Below, in pieces: positions 1 to 8,814 of a DNA stretch of 64,000 nucleotides; within the stretch, counting starts at the first letter, position 1, and the number at the start of each line of letters is the position of its first letter. The stretch lies in contig FUHX01000041.1 of assembly GCA_900163555.1 (NCBI GenBank), positions 17,316 through 81,315 of the forward strand, given 5' to 3'. Under the pieces are notes generated by a model, which was not told where the DNA came from, did no database searches, and saw nothing but the letters and a program-made list of their open reading frames with translations. Made by a program: the position numbers and the translations under genes. Source of the stretch: Actinomycetales bacterium JB111. GTDB taxonomy: Bacteria; Actinomycetota; Actinomycetes; Actinomycetales; Actinomycetaceae.

Positions 1-956
1 CCCTCGGGGCGCTCGACCGGCACACGTACGTGCCGCTGATCGGCGAGTACCTCGGCTTCCGCCTCGTCTTCAACCCGGGCGCCGCCTTCTCGATGGCCAC
101 GGGATCGACCTGGCTGTTCACCGTCATCACGGTCATCGTCGTCGTGGTGATCCTGCGATACGCGCGTCGACTGAACTCGCTGCCCTGGGCGATCGCGCTC
201 GGCATGCTGCTCGGGGGCGCGCTCGGCAACCTCACCGACCGGTTCTTCCGCGACCCCGGGCCCTTCCGGGGGCACGTCGTCGACTTCATCAGCTACTACG
301 ACTGGTTCGTCGGCAACGTCGCCGACATCGGCATCGTGGTGGCCGCACTCATGATCTGCGTGCTCGCGCTCACCGGCCGGGAGATCGACGGCACGAGGCT
401 CGGGCGGCAGGCGGAGGACGCGGACGAGGCGGAGGACGCGACGTCCGAGGATCCGGACGCTGCCGCGGATGCGGATGCGGACGAGGCCGACGTCGCGGAC
501 GGTGCGACCAGGGCGGAGGGCGCGAGCGAGGCGGACGTAGCCACGGACGCGGATGGTGACGGCGCTGCCGAGACCCACGGCGCGCTCGAGGCCGGCTCGT
601 CGACCGATGTCGCCGCCGGCGGCCCGGCGGAGAACTCCGACGATAGGGCGGAGAACCCCGATGACCCGGCGGCGCGGACCGACGCATCGACGGCCGGGGA
701 CGACATCACCGAGCCGGAGCCTGCCGTCGGCGACGGCACGGACGGCCGCGCGGAGGCGCCCGCGGCCGGGCCGTCCACCGACGGGCCCATGAGCGGCGAC
801 GACGACCCGTTCGCGTCCGGCGACGCGACCGAGGCTCCCTCTGGGGCCGCGTCGGCGTCCGGGTCGGCGAGCCCCGCCAGTGGCGAGCGGCTGACGCGAC
901 GCGAGCTGCGCCGTCGTCGGGCGGAGGCCGAGGGGAGAGCCGGGTCCGATGGCTGA
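1..956 (+). CDS. lspA: Lipoprotein signal peptidase II (5'-truncated) with long acidic C-terminal tail
   Basis: Prolipoprotein signal peptidase, a membrane aspartyl protease that cleaves lipoprotein signal peptides before the lipobox cysteine. The reading frame is already open at the left edge, so the real start lies outside. Visible family motifs are NPGAAFS and the two catalytic-aspartate regions GNLTDRFFR and VVDFI, with two or three hydrophobic segments around them. The catalytic core ends at about position 390. About 180 further residues are extremely rich in Ala, Asp, Glu, Gly and Ser and end in a basic TRRELRRRR patch. The usual protein is about 160-200 residues, so the tail roughly doubles it. 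The stop overlaps the rluD-like start (ATGGCTGA), implying translational coupling. Confidence 0.93.
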   Translation, partial: LGALDRHTYVPLIGEYLGFRLVFNPGAAFSMATGSTWLFTVITVIVVVVILRYARRLNSLPWAIALGMLLGGALGNLTDRFFRDPGPFRGHVVDFISYYDWFVGNVADIGIVVAALMICVLALTGREIDGTRLGRQAEDADEAEDATSEDPDAAADADADEADVADGATRAEGASEADVATDADGDGAAETHGALEAGSSTDVAAGGPAENSDDRAENPDDPAARTDASTAGDDITEPEPAVGDGTDGRAEAPAAGPSTDGPMSGDDDPFASGDATEAPSGAASASGSASPASGERLTRRELRRRRAEAEGRAGSDG

Positions 957-1881
957 GGTGCGCCGCCTGCCGGTCCCGGACGGACTCGCGGGCGAACGGG
1001 TCGACGCCGGCCTGTCACGGCTGCTGGGACTGTCGCGCACGCGCGCGGCCGACATCGCGGCCGACGGCGGGGTCCTGCTCGACGGCGCGCCGGTCGGCAA
1101 GTCCGACCGCCTGCACGCGGGCGCGTGGCTCGAGATCACGCTGCCCGAGCCGGAACGCCCGGCCGGCCCGGCGGAGCCCACTCCGGTCCCCGGGATGGCG
1201 ATCGCGTACGAGGACGACGACATCGTCGTCGTGAACAAGCCCGTGGGGATCGCCGCGCACCCGTCGCCGGGCTGGGAGGGGCCGACCGTCGTCGGCGCGC
1301 TCGCCGCGACCGGACGCCGCATCTCGACCTCGGGCGCCGCGGAGCGCCAGGGCGTCGTCCACCGGCTCGACGTCGGCACGTCCGGACTCATGGTCGTCGC
1401 CAAGTCCGAGATCGCCTACAGCGTGCTCAAGCGGGCGTTCAAGGAGCGGACGGTCGACAAGACGTACCACGCCCTCGTGCAGGGCCAGATGGATCCCAGC
1501 GCCGGCACGATCGAGGCGCCCGTGGGCCGGGACCCGAGGTACAGCTACAAGATGGCCGTGGTGACCGACGGCAAGCACGCCGTCACGCACTACGAGACGC
1601 TGGAGTCCATGCGTGGCGCGTCGCTCCTGCAGATCCATCTCGAGACCGGCCGCACCCACCAGATCCGCGTCCACGTCTCCGCCATGCGCCACCCGTGCGT
1701 GGGGGACACGACGTACGGCGCGGACCCGACCCTCGGCGCCGAGCTGGGGCTGACCCGCCAGTGGCTGCACGCCGTGCACCTCGGCTTCGACCACCCGGTG
1801 ACCGGCAGGCGGCTCGACGTCGAGTCCGAGTACCCCGACGACCTGCAGGCCGCGCTGGATCGGATGCGGGGCGAGTCGTGA
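949..1881 (+). CDS. rluD: RluA-family 23S rRNA pseudouridine synthase (RluD-like)
   Basis: Isomerises specific uridines in large-subunit rRNA to pseudouridine. The protein has 310 residues, with an N-terminal S4-type RNA-binding segment (about 13-75) followed by the RluA catalytic domain. The signature HRLDVGTSG is at residues 138-146 and D141 is the expected catalytic aspartate. The later RTHQIRVH motif is also present. It starts inside lspA and its stop overlaps the next GTG, so lspA-rluD-GNAT read as one operon. The lspA-rluD pairing is standard in Actinobacteria and Firmicutes. The exact uridine targets cannot be read from sequence, so the symbol is by family. Confidence 0.93.
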   Translation: MAEVRRLPVPDGLAGERVDAGLSRLLGLSRTRAADIAADGGVLLDGAPVGKSDRLHAGAWLEITLPEPERPAGPAEPTPVPGMAIAYEDDDIVVVNKPVGIAAHPSPGWEGPTVVGALAATGRRISTSGAAERQGVVHRLDVGTSGLMVVAKSEIAYSVLKRAFKERTVDKTYHALVQGQMDPSAGTIEAPVGRDPRYSYKMAVVTDGKHAVTHYETLESMRGASLLQIHLETGRTHQIRVHVSAMRHPCVGDTTYGADPTLGAELGLTRQWLHAVHLGFDHPVTGRRLDVESEYPDDLQAALDRMRGES

Positions 1882-2357
1882 CCGGACCCGGCGCGGACGG
1901 ACTGTCCGTGACGGTCGTGACGAGCCGCGTCGAGCTCGAGGAGTGCTGGCGGATCCGGTTCGCCGTGTTCGTCGACGAGCAGGACGTGCCCGCCGAGATG
2001 GAGGTCGACGACCTCGACACCGCCGTGACGACCACGCACGTCCTCGCCACCGTCGCGGGCTCGGCGGTGGCAACGGCACGCCTGCTGCCCGTCGAACCGG
2101 GGGTGGTCCGGATCGGCCGTGTCGCCGTGGCCCGCGAGGCGCGGGGGACCGGCGCGGGACGCGCCGTGATGGAGGCGCTGCACGACGTGGCACTCGCCAC
2201 GCACGCGGGTCCCGACGGCGGCGTGCGCGTCGACATCGAGGCTCAGGAGCACGCCATCCCGTTCTACTCGCGCCTCGGCTACGCGCTCGTCGACGACCGG
2301 CGCTACCTGGACGCCGGCATCTGGCACCGGGACATGGCCCTCGATCTTCCTCGCTGA
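1878..2357 (+). CDS. GNAT-family N-acetyltransferase (ElaA/YjcF-like)
   Basis: A 159-residue GNAT acyltransferase that would use acetyl-CoA; the substrate is unknown. The N-terminal segment [19 protein letters not shown] is typical of the ElaA/YjcF branch. The central acetyl-CoA-binding region reads [20 protein letters not shown] (motif A, R-x-x-G-x-G/A), followed by [11 protein letters not shown]. The GTG start at 1878 overlaps the stop of the upstream pseudouridine synthase (GTGA), which decides the start. Last gene of the lspA operon. A 15-bp tandem repeat array follows its stop immediately. Confidence 0.88.
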   Translation: MTGPGADGLSVTVVTSRVELEECWRIRFAVFVDEQDVPAEMEVDDLDTAVTTTHVLATVAGSAVATARLLPVEPGVVRIGRVAVAREARGTGAGRAVMEALHDVALATHAGPDGGVRVDIEAQEHAIPFYSRLGYALVDDRRYLDAGIWHRDMALDLPR

Positions 2358-2359
2358 CC

Positions 2360-2465
2360 GCTGACGGCGGGTGTCGCTGACGGCCGGCCCGCTGACGGCC
2401 GGCCCGCTGACGGCGGACCCGCGGCACCGAACCCCGCGGCACCGAACCCCGCTGCACCGAACACC
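2360..2465. repeat. 15-bp tandem repeat array (two unit types)
   Basis: Six consecutive 15-bp units fill most of the GNAT-dnaE spacer. Three are variants of GCTGACGGCCGGCCC (2376-2390, 2391-2405, 2406-2420) and three are variants of GCGGCACCGAACCCC (2421-2435, 2436-2450, 2451-2465), with a degenerate unit at 2360-2375. The period is a multiple of three, so it creates spurious open frames. No function is evident. Confidence 0.85.
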
Positions 2466-2536
2466 GCGACACGCCCGACACGCCGGGACCTGCTGCGCGG
2501 TGCTGGTCGGGGTCGGCGAGTGTCGGCGGAGGGACC

Positions 2537-2549
2537 TAGCCTGGGGGCA
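2537..2549 (+). promoter_or_regulatory. -10 element giving a leaderless dnaE transcript
   Basis: TAGCCT at 2537-2542 is followed by only six bases before the ATG at 2549. Transcription would start at or next to the start codon. No Shine-Dalgarno sequence precedes the ATG, which fits a leaderless mRNA. Confidence 0.6.
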
Positions 2550-5500
2550 TGGCTCCGTCAGTGAACCCCGAGGATTTCGTCCACCTCCACGTCCACACGG
2601 ACTACTCGATGCTCGACGGGGCGGCGAAGATCAGCCAGCTCGTCGACGAGGCGGCGGACAAGGGGCAGAAGGCCGTCGCGATCACGGACCACGGCTACGT
2701 CTTCGGCGCCTACGAGCTCTACGCGGCCGCCAAGAAGCGCGGGATCAAGCCGATCATCGGCGTCGAGGCGTACGTGACGCCCGGGACCTCCCGCTTCGAC
2801 AAGAAGACGCGCGTGCGGTGGGGCGAGGAGTGGCAGAAGTCCGACGACGTCTCCGCCTCCGGCGCGTACACGCACCTGACGATGCTCGCGCGGTCGACCG
2901 AGGGCATGCACAACCTCTTCCGGATGGCCTCGCACGCCTCCCTCGACGGGCAGATGGGCAAGTGGCCGCGGATGGACCGCGACCTGCTGCAGCAGTACTC
3001 GACCGGGCTCATCGCCTCCACGGGCTGCCCCTCCGGCGAGGTCCAGACCCGCCTGCGCCTGGGCCAGGTGGACGAGGCGGTCAAGGCCGCCGGCGAGCTG
3101 CAGGAGATCTTCGGCCGGGAGAACTTCTACGTCGAGATCATGGATCACGGCAACGAGTTCGAGAAGAAGACGATGCCGATGCTCTTCGACCTCGCCAAGC
3201 GCATCGACGCGCCGCTGCTCGCGACGAACGACTCGCACTACGTGACCGCCGACCAGCGCGCCGTGCAGGACGCCATGCTGTGCATCAACAGCGGCAGCAC
3301 GATGGACGACCCGAACCGCTTCAAGTTCGACGGCACGGGCTACTACCTGCGCTCCGCCCAGGAGATGTGGGACCTGTTCGCCGACCACCCGGACGCCGTC
3401 CGGAACACGCTGCTCGTCGCCGAGCAGTGCGACGTCCAGTTCCACACGGCCGCGGACGGCGCGAACTTCATGCCGAGGTTCGACGTGCCGCCCGGCGAGG
3501 ACGAGCACTCCTGGTTCATCAAGGAGGTCGAGAAGGGCCTGGAGTACCGGTACCCCGACGGCATCCCGGACCACGTGCGCAAGCAGGCCGAGTACGAGGT
3601 CGGCGTCATCACCCAGATGGGCTTCCCCGGCTACTTCCTCGTCGTCGCGGACTTCATCAACTGGGCCAAGGAGAACGGCATCCGCGTGGGTCCGGGCCGT
3701 GGGTCCGGCGCGGGATCGATGGTCGCGTACGCGCTGCGGATCACGGACCTCGACCCGCTCGTGCACGGGCTCATCTTCGAGCGGTTCCTGAACCCGGACC
3801 GCGTCTCCATGCCCGACTTCGACGTGGACTTCGACGAGCGCCGGCGTGGCGAGGTCATCGACTACGTCGTGCGCAAGTACGGCGACGACCGTGTCGCCCA
3901 GGTCGTCACCTACGGCGTCATCAAGTCCAAGCAGGCACTCAAGGACTCCGCCCGCGTACTCGGCTACCCGTTCGCGATGGGGGAGAAGCTGACCAAGGCG
4001 ATGCCCCCCGCCATCATGGCCAAGGACATCCCACTCGGCGACATCGAGAACCCGAGCTCCAAGCGGTACGCCGAGGCGGGGGAGTTCCGCTCGGTCGTCG
4101 CCGCGGACCCGGACGCCAAGCGCGTGTTCGAGATGGCGCAGGGCCTCGAGGGGCTGACCCGTCAGTGGGGCGTGCACGCCTGCGCGGTCATCATGTCCAG
4201 CGCGCCGCTGACAGACGTCATCCCGGTCATGCGGCACCCGCGCGACGAGTACATCCTCACGCAGTTCGACTACCCCACGTGCGAGGGGCTCGGCCTGCTG
4301 AAGATGGACTTCCTCGGCCTGCGCAACCTCACGGTGCTCGACGACGCGATCCGGAACATCGAGCGCAACGGCAAGGAGCCGGTCGATCTCGAGCACCTCG
4401 AGCTCGACGACAGGAGGACGTACGAGCTGCTCGCCCGCGGCGACTCCCTCGGCGTGTTCCAGCTCGACGGTGGCGGCATGCGCACCCTGCTGCGGCAGAT
4501 GAAGCCGGACAACTTCGAGGACATCTCCGCCGTCGGCGCGCTGTACCGGCCCGGCCCGATGGGCGCGAACTCGCACACGAACTACGCGCTGCGCAAGAAC
4601 GGCCTGCAGAAGGTTGAGCCGATCCACCCTGAGCTGGAGGAGCCGCTCGCCGACATCCTCGACACGACCTACGGCCTGATCGTCTACCAGGAGCAGGTCA
4701 TGGCCATCGCCCAGAAGGTCGCCGGGTACACGCTCGGCCAGGCGGACCTGCTCCGCCGCGCGATGGGCAAGAAGAAGAAGGCGGAGCTGGACAAGCAGTT
4801 CGCCGCCTTCGAGGCCGGGATGCTCGAGCGCGGCTACAGCAAGACCGCGGTCGACACCCTGTGGGGCATCCTCCTGCCGTTCTCCGACTACGCGTTCAAC
4901 AAGGCGCACTCCGCCGCCTACGGGCTCGTCTCGTACTGGACCGCATACCTCAAGGCCCACTACCCGGTCGAGTACATGGCCGCGCTGCTCACAAACTCCC
5001 AGGAGAACAAGGACCGCCTCGGCCTGTACCTCGCGGAGTGCCGGCACATGGGCATCACCGTCCAGGCGCCGGACGTCAGCACGTCGGCCGCCGACTTCAC
5101 GCCGGTCGGCGAGGAGATCAAGGTCGGGCTCGGCGCCGTCCGCAACGTCGGCGCGAACGTCGTCGCCGGGATCATCAGCGCGCGCGAGGGGAAGGGCGAG
5201 TTCACGTCCTTCCAGGACTTCCTCGACAAGGTGCCGGCCGTCGTCTGCAACAAGCGGACGATCGAGTCGCTCATCAAGGCCGGGGCGTTCGACACGCTCG
5301 GTCACACGCGGCGCGCCCTTGTGGCGCGGCACGAGGAGGCCGTGGACGCGGTCGTCGACGTCAAGCGCAACGAGGCGCACGGCCAGTTCGACCTCTTCGC
5401 GGCGGTCGGTGGGGACGAGGCGTCCTTCGACATCGAGATCCCGGACCTGCCCGAGTGGGACAAGCGGGAGAAGCTCGCCTTCGAGCGGCACATGCTCGGC

Positions 5501-6109
5501 CTGTACGTCTCCGACCACCCGCTCGCGGGGCTCGAGGGCTCGCTCGGGCAGCACGCCGATACGCAGATCACCGACCTCACCGGCGCGAACGAGGAGGGAA
5601 ACGTGGACGGGCGCCGGTGCACGATCGCGGGCCTGGTGACCTCCGTGCAGCGCAAGCTCACCAAGCAGGGCAACCCGTGGGCGATCGCCACCGTCGAGGA
5701 CCTCGGCGGCTCGATCGAGGTCATGTTCTTCCCGCAGTCGTACGTGGGGATCTCCCACGCGCTCGCGGAGGACACGATCGTGGCGGTCAAGGGGCGGGCG
5801 TCGGTGCGGGACGACCAGGTCCAGATCGTCGCGGACTCGATGTCGATGCCGAACCTCCAGGACGCCTCCGGCCCGCTCACCCTTCACCTGCCCGCGCACC
5901 GGGTGAGACCGCCGCTCATCGAGCGGCTCCGCTCGGTGCTCAGCGAGCACCCGGGAACGTCCGAGGTGCGCATGGTGGTCGAGGAGTCGGCCGTGCACAC
6001 GGTCCTGTCGCTGGCCGACAAGTTCCGGGTCGAGCCGTCGCCCGCGCTGTTCGGCGACCTCAAGGCTCTCCTCGGTCCGGGATGCCTCGGTCCGGTGGTC
6101 GCGGCATGA
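2549..6109 (+). CDS. dnaE: DNA polymerase III alpha subunit (DnaE1 type)
   Basis: Replicative polymerase catalytic subunit, 1186 residues, the normal DnaE1 length. The N-terminal PHP domain begins at residue 10 (FVHLHVHTDYSMLDG) and retains metal-ligand-like motifs such as ITDHGYVFG, consistent with the proofreading PHP domain of actinobacterial DnaE1. The polymerase active-site motif PDFDVDFDE is at residues 422-430. Helix-hairpin-helix and OB-fold regions follow in the C-terminal third (RCTIAGLVTSVQRKLTKQGN). The start is placed at ATG 2549 because of the leaderless promoter and the conserved N-terminus. Its stop overlaps the next gene (ATGA at 6106). Confidence 0.97.
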   Translation: MAPSVNPEDFVHLHVHTDYSMLDGAAKISQLVDEAADKGQKAVAITDHGYVFGAYELYAAAKKRGIKPIIGVEAYVTPGTSRFDKKTRVRWGEEWQKSDDVSASGAYTHLTMLARSTEGMHNLFRMASHASLDGQMGKWPRMDRDLLQQYSTGLIASTGCPSGEVQTRLRLGQVDEAVKAAGELQEIFGRENFYVEIMDHGNEFEKKTMPMLFDLAKRIDAPLLATNDSHYVTADQRAVQDAMLCINSGSTMDDPNRFKFDGTGYYLRSAQEMWDLFADHPDAVRNTLLVAEQCDVQFHTAADGANFMPRFDVPPGEDEHSWFIKEVEKGLEYRYPDGIPDHVRKQAEYEVGVITQMGFPGYFLVVADFINWAKENGIRVGPGRGSGAGSMVAYALRITDLDPLVHGLIFERFLNPDRVSMPDFDVDFDERRRGEVIDYVVRKYGDDRVAQVVTYGVIKSKQALKDSARVLGYPFAMGEKLTKAMPPAIMAKDIPLGDIENPSSKRYAEAGEFRSVVAADPDAKRVFEMAQGLEGLTRQWGVHACAVIMSSAPLTDVIPVMRHPRDEYILTQFDYPTCEGLGLLKMDFLGLRNLTVLDDAIRNIERNGKEPVDLEHLELDDRRTYELLARGDSLGVFQLDGGGMRTLLRQMKPDNFEDISAVGALYRPGPMGANSHTNYALRKNGLQKVEPIHPELEEPLADILDTTYGLIVYQEQVMAIAQKVAGYTLGQADLLRRAMGKKKKAELDKQFAAFEAGMLERGYSKTAVDTLWGILLPFSDYAFNKAHSAAYGLVSYWTAYLKAHYPVEYMAALLTNSQENKDRLGLYLAECRHMGITVQAPDVSTSAADFTPVGEEIKVGLGAVRNVGANVVAGIISAREGKGEFTSFQDFLDKVPAVVCNKRTIESLIKAGAFDTLGHTRRALVARHEEAVDAVVDVKRNEAHGQFDLFAAVGGDEASFDIEIPDLPEWDKREKLAFERHMLGLYVSDHPLAGLEGSLGQHADTQITDLTGANEEGNVDGRRCTIAGLVTSVQRKLTKQGNPWAIATVEDLGGSIEVMFFPQSYVGISHALAEDTIVAVKGRASVRDDQVQIVADSMSMPNLQDASGPLTLHLPAHRVRPPLIERLRSVLSEHPGTSEVRMVVEESAVHTVLSLADKFRVEPSPALFGDLKALLGPGCLGPVVAA

Positions 6110-6690
6110 GCGAGGAGTCCTCGCCCGCGACCGACGCGTCACGGGCGTGGCACGCCCTCGTCGATCCCGACGAGCTCGGTTCGCTGCATCGGACGGCCGA
6201 GTTGATCACCCTCGTCCAGCAGCGGGACTGGCCGATCGATCCGGCCGTGCTGTGGGTAGCGCTCACCAGGGCGGAGCCGCTGGCCGCGTGGCTCGGCAGG
6301 CCCGACGCCGACCTCGGCCCGGGCGCGAAGGTCGCGATCGCCCAGAGCGAGGACGCGTCGGTGGGTGCCCAGGTCGTCGAGTGGCAGCCCGGCGGGAGGA
6401 TCCTGCTCGAGTGGCGCGCTCCGGGGGAGGACGTCGCGTGGGTCGACCTCGCGATGGAGCCCGTGGTCGCCGCAGACTCACCGCGCACGCGGCTGCGGCT
6501 GTCCTACGTCGCGGCGGACGAGGCGCAGGTGCGCTCGGCCGCGGTCGCGTGGCTGTCGTTCCTCGACGTGCTCGGCGAGATCACGGGTGCCGTGCCGGTG
6601 CCCCCGGACTCGACCCCGGCGCTGCGTTCGATCGAGCGGATGGCGATCGCCGCCCAGGTCATCGAGAGCGTACCGATCCAGGAACGGTGA
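6106..6690 (+). CDS. SRPBCC/START-like (AHSA1-type) domain protein
   Basis: A 194-residue soluble protein whose ATG overlaps the dnaE stop. The order of elements resembles the AHSA1/SRPBCC fold: WPIDPAVLWVALTRAEPLAAW (helix-grip start), then a beta-rich middle with GGRILLEWRAPGEDVAWVD, then a C-terminal helix RSAAVAWLSFLDVLGEIT. This fold binds hydrophobic ligands or partner proteins, but nothing indicates the ligand here. Tight coupling to dnaE suggests co-expression only. Family assignment is by pattern, not by a search. Confidence 0.6.
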   Translation: MSEESSPATDASRAWHALVDPDELGSLHRTAELITLVQQRDWPIDPAVLWVALTRAEPLAAWLGRPDADLGPGAKVAIAQSEDASVGAQVVEWQPGGRILLEWRAPGEDVAWVDLAMEPVVAADSPRTRLRLSYVAADEAQVRSAAVAWLSFLDVLGEITGAVPVPPDSTPALRSIERMAIAAQVIESVPIQER

Positions 6691-6704
6691 CGATCGAGGC
6701 GTGA

Positions 6705-6827
6705 CGTCGGAGCGGTGCCGACTGGGTGGTGACCCGGGAGCAGTGCGTCGGAGCGGTGCCGACCGTGTGGTGACCCGGGAGCAGTGCGTCGGAGCGGTGC
6801 CGACCGGGTGGTGACCCGGGAGCAGTG
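6705..6827. repeat. Three tandem copies of a 41-bp repeat
   Basis: Units begin at 6705, 6746 and 6787, each 41 bp, starting CGTCGGAGCGGTGCCGAC and ending GACCCGGGAGCAGTG. They differ at one or two positions, for example actgggtgg, accgtgtgg and accgggtgg. The array lies in the spacer between the SRPBCC gene (+) and the S4 gene (-), so it sits between converging 3' ends. Confidence 0.95.
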
Positions 6828-6863
6828 ACGTCCCAGGCGCGACGAACGCCGTGGCTGACGTCG

Positions 6864-6901
6864 CGTCGCGCGGGCGCGACGGGCCCGTCGCCCGACGGCC
6901 C
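6864..6901 (-). terminator. Hairpin pair downstream of the S4-domain gene
   Basis: CGTCGCG-cggg-CGCGACG (6864-6881) is followed at once by a second GC dyad (GGGCCCGTCG / CGACGGCCC). It lies just after the stop of the minus-strand S4 gene. There is no clear T-tract, so termination is an inference from position. Confidence 0.4.
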
Positions 6902-6907
6902 GCTGAC

Positions 6908-7153
6908 CTACGCCGCGCCGCCCTCGGCCTCGACGCGGACGGACTCCACGCCGGAGGCGGTGCGCACGGAGATGACCTCGCCGCCGTGCAGCTGACGGCC
7001 GCGGCGCGTGTCGACCTCCCCGTCGACCGTGACGTCCTCGGCCGCGAGCAGGTCGCGGGCGTCGGCACCGGTGTCCGCGATGCCGGTGATCTGGAGCAGC
7101 TGTCCGAGCCGGACGGGCACGCGGACGGTCACAGGGGTGGGTTGAGCGGTCAT
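6908..7153 (-). CDS. Small S4-domain RNA-binding protein (YbcJ-like)
   Basis: An 81-residue protein consisting almost entirely of an S4 RNA-binding domain: [20 protein letters not shown], then [21 protein letters not shown], then GGEVISV, the usual S4 hairpin pattern. The start was chosen at the ATG read leftwards from 7153 because a GGGAGGA Shine-Dalgarno sequence lies about eight bases upstream. It is transcribed divergently from hisD with about 80 bp between them. The RNA target is unknown. Confidence 0.8.
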   Translation of the reverse strand: MTAQPTPVTVRVPVRLGQLLQITGIADTGADARDLLAAEDVTVDGEVDTRRGRQLHGGEVISVRTASGVESVRVEAEGGAA

Positions 7154-7221
7154 GCGCCCATCCTCCCATCCGCGCGATCTCATCCCGCCGGGGCCCCGCA
7201 CGCCGCCGCGGGTGCGCGCCG

Positions 7222-7235
7222 TACGCTGGGCGCCA
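7222..7235 (+). promoter_or_regulatory. -10 element giving a leaderless hisD transcript
   Basis: TACGCT at 7222-7227, then seven bases, then the ATG of hisD at 7235. No ribosome-binding site is visible. Confidence 0.6.
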
Positions 7236-8572
7236 TGCTGCGTCGGATTGACCTGAGGGGCCGTGACCTGAGCCGCGCCGAGCTCGCGGATACGCTTCCG
7301 CGCGCCGAGGTGGACGTCGCGTCCGCCGCGGAGGTCGTGCGCCCGATCCTCGACGACGTCAGGGACCGCGGAGCGGTCGCCGTCCGCGACGCCGCCGAGC
7401 GCCTCGACGGCATCCGCCCGGAGCACCTGCGGGTGCCTGCGGAGGCCCTGACCTCGGCCCTCGAGGGGCTCGATCCGTCGGTCCGCGCGGCACTGAGCCG
7501 CGCGGCGGAGCACCTGCGCGCCGGCCACGCCGCCCAGGTTCCCGCGGACAGGTCCACCGAGATCACGCCCGGCGGCGTCGTGCACCAGCGGTGGCTCCCG
7601 GTGCGCCGCGTGGGCCTGTACGCGCCGGGCGGCCTGGCCGTGTACCCCTCGAGCGTGATGATGAACGTCGTCGCCGCACAGTCGGCGGGCGTCGAGGAGC
7701 TCGCCGTCGTCTCTCCGCCGCAGGCGGCGTTCGACGGGCTGCCGCACCCGACGATCCTCGCGGCCTGCGCCCTGCTCGGCGTGACCGAGGTGTACGCCGC
7801 CGGCGGCGCCCAGGCCATCGGTCTGCTCGCCTACGGCGCTGCGGGCGAGGAGGGCACCCCCGACGACGCCGTGCTCGCCGAGCCGGTCGACGTCGTCACC
7901 GGACCGGGCAACGTCTACGTGGCGGCCGCCAAGCGCCTCGTGCACGGACTGGTCGGGATCGACGCCGAGGCGGGGACCACCGAGATCGCCGTCCTCGCGG
8001 ACGCGAGCGCGGACCCGCTGCACGTCGCGGCGGACCTGCTCAGCCAGGCCGAGCACGACCCGGCCGCGGCCAGCGTGCTCATCACGGCGGACGAGGACTT
8101 CGCGAACGAGGTCGACGCCCAGCTCGAGGGCCTGGCCGCCTCCACGCGCCACGCCGAGCGCGTGGCGACGGCCCTCGGTGGCCGGCAGTCCGCGATCGTG
8201 CTCGTCGACGACCTCGACGCCGGCGTGCGCGTGGCCGACGCCTACGCGGCCGAGCACCTCGAGGTGCAGACCGAGGACGCCGCGGCCGTCGCCGGGCGGA
8301 TCCGCAGCGCGGGCGCGATCTTCGTGGGCGGCTACTCGCCGGTCCCGTTGGGCGACTACCTGGCCGGGTCGAACCACGTGCTCCCCACCGCCGGGACCGC
8401 CCGCTTCGCCTCGGGGCTGTCGGTGATGGCTTACCTCAAGCCGGTCCAGGTCATCGAGTACACGAAGGACGCGCTTGCCGCCGAGGCGCCGTACGTGCGC
8501 GCGTTCGCCGAGGCAGAGGATCTGCCCGCGCACGCGGACGCGGTCAACGTCCGCCGGTTCTCCAGCAGGTAG
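7235..8572 (+). CDS. hisD: Histidinol dehydrogenase
   Basis: Catalyses the last two steps of histidine synthesis, L-histidinol to L-histidine with NAD+. The 445-residue length matches the family. Conserved stretches include [18 protein letters not shown], the [18 protein letters not shown] region, [15 protein letters not shown] and the histidine-containing [17 protein letters not shown]. Open frame extends upstream, but ATG 7235 has the leaderless promoter and fits the family N-terminus. In most Actinobacteria hisD directly precedes hisC; here 6.5 kb of other genes separate them. A GC hairpin follows its stop. Confidence 0.96.
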   Translation: MLRRIDLRGRDLSRAELADTLPRAEVDVASAAEVVRPILDDVRDRGAVAVRDAAERLDGIRPEHLRVPAEALTSALEGLDPSVRAALSRAAEHLRAGHAAQVPADRSTEITPGGVVHQRWLPVRRVGLYAPGGLAVYPSSVMMNVVAAQSAGVEELAVVSPPQAAFDGLPHPTILAACALLGVTEVYAAGGAQAIGLLAYGAAGEEGTPDDAVLAEPVDVVTGPGNVYVAAAKRLVHGLVGIDAEAGTTEIAVLADASADPLHVAADLLSQAEHDPAAASVLITADEDFANEVDAQLEGLAASTRHAERVATALGGRQSAIVLVDDLDAGVRVADAYAAEHLEVQTEDAAAVAGRIRSAGAIFVGGYSPVPLGDYLAGSNHVLPTAGTARFASGLSVMAYLKPVQVIEYTKDALAAEAPYVRAFAEAEDLPAHADAVNVRRFSSR

Positions 8573-8587
8573 ACCGGCCGCCGCCGT

Positions 8588-8609
8588 GGGGCGCGCACAC
8601 GCGCGCCCC
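8588..8609. terminator. Hairpin between converging hisD and recQ
   Basis: A perfect 9-bp stem GGGGCGCGC / GCGCGCCCC with an ACAC loop lies 15 bp after the hisD stop. There is no T-tract, which is common for high-GC terminators. Confidence 0.5.
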
Positions 8610-8702
8610 GGGCGGGTGCGGACCAGCCCCCGCCGGGCGGGCGCCTGGCCCCGCGCGGCCCGCGGCATGCCCGTCCGCCAAGCGGCGTACTGCGGGCCTG
8701 CG

Positions 8703-8814
8703 GGCCCTCCCTCCCTCCGCTCCGCGCACGGCAGGCCCTCCCTCCGCTCTGCGCACGGCAGGCCCTCCCTCCGCTCTGCGCACGGCGGGCCCTCCCTCCG
8801 CTCAGCGCACGGCG
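8703..8814. repeat. 27-bp tandem repeats overlapping the recQ 3' end
   Basis: Four consecutive units of the form GGCCCTCCCTCCGCTC..GCGCACGGC at 8703-8733 (31 bp, extra CTCC), 8734-8760, 8761-8787 and 8788-8814. The rightmost unit contains the recQ stop codon (complement at 8802-8804) and its last codons, so the repeats look like serial duplications of the recQ 3' end. Confidence 0.92.

Noticed and set aside
2558..6142. A 1194-codon open frame on the minus strand across dnaE
   Set aside because: It mirrors dnaE codon structure, is rich in Arg/Leu/Val/Asp/His, has no recognisable domain and no promoter. The dnaE product on the plus strand is unambiguous.
8703..8814. Possible CRISPR-like array
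   Set aside because: Units are contiguous with no spacers and no cas gene is present; the units derive from the recQ end.
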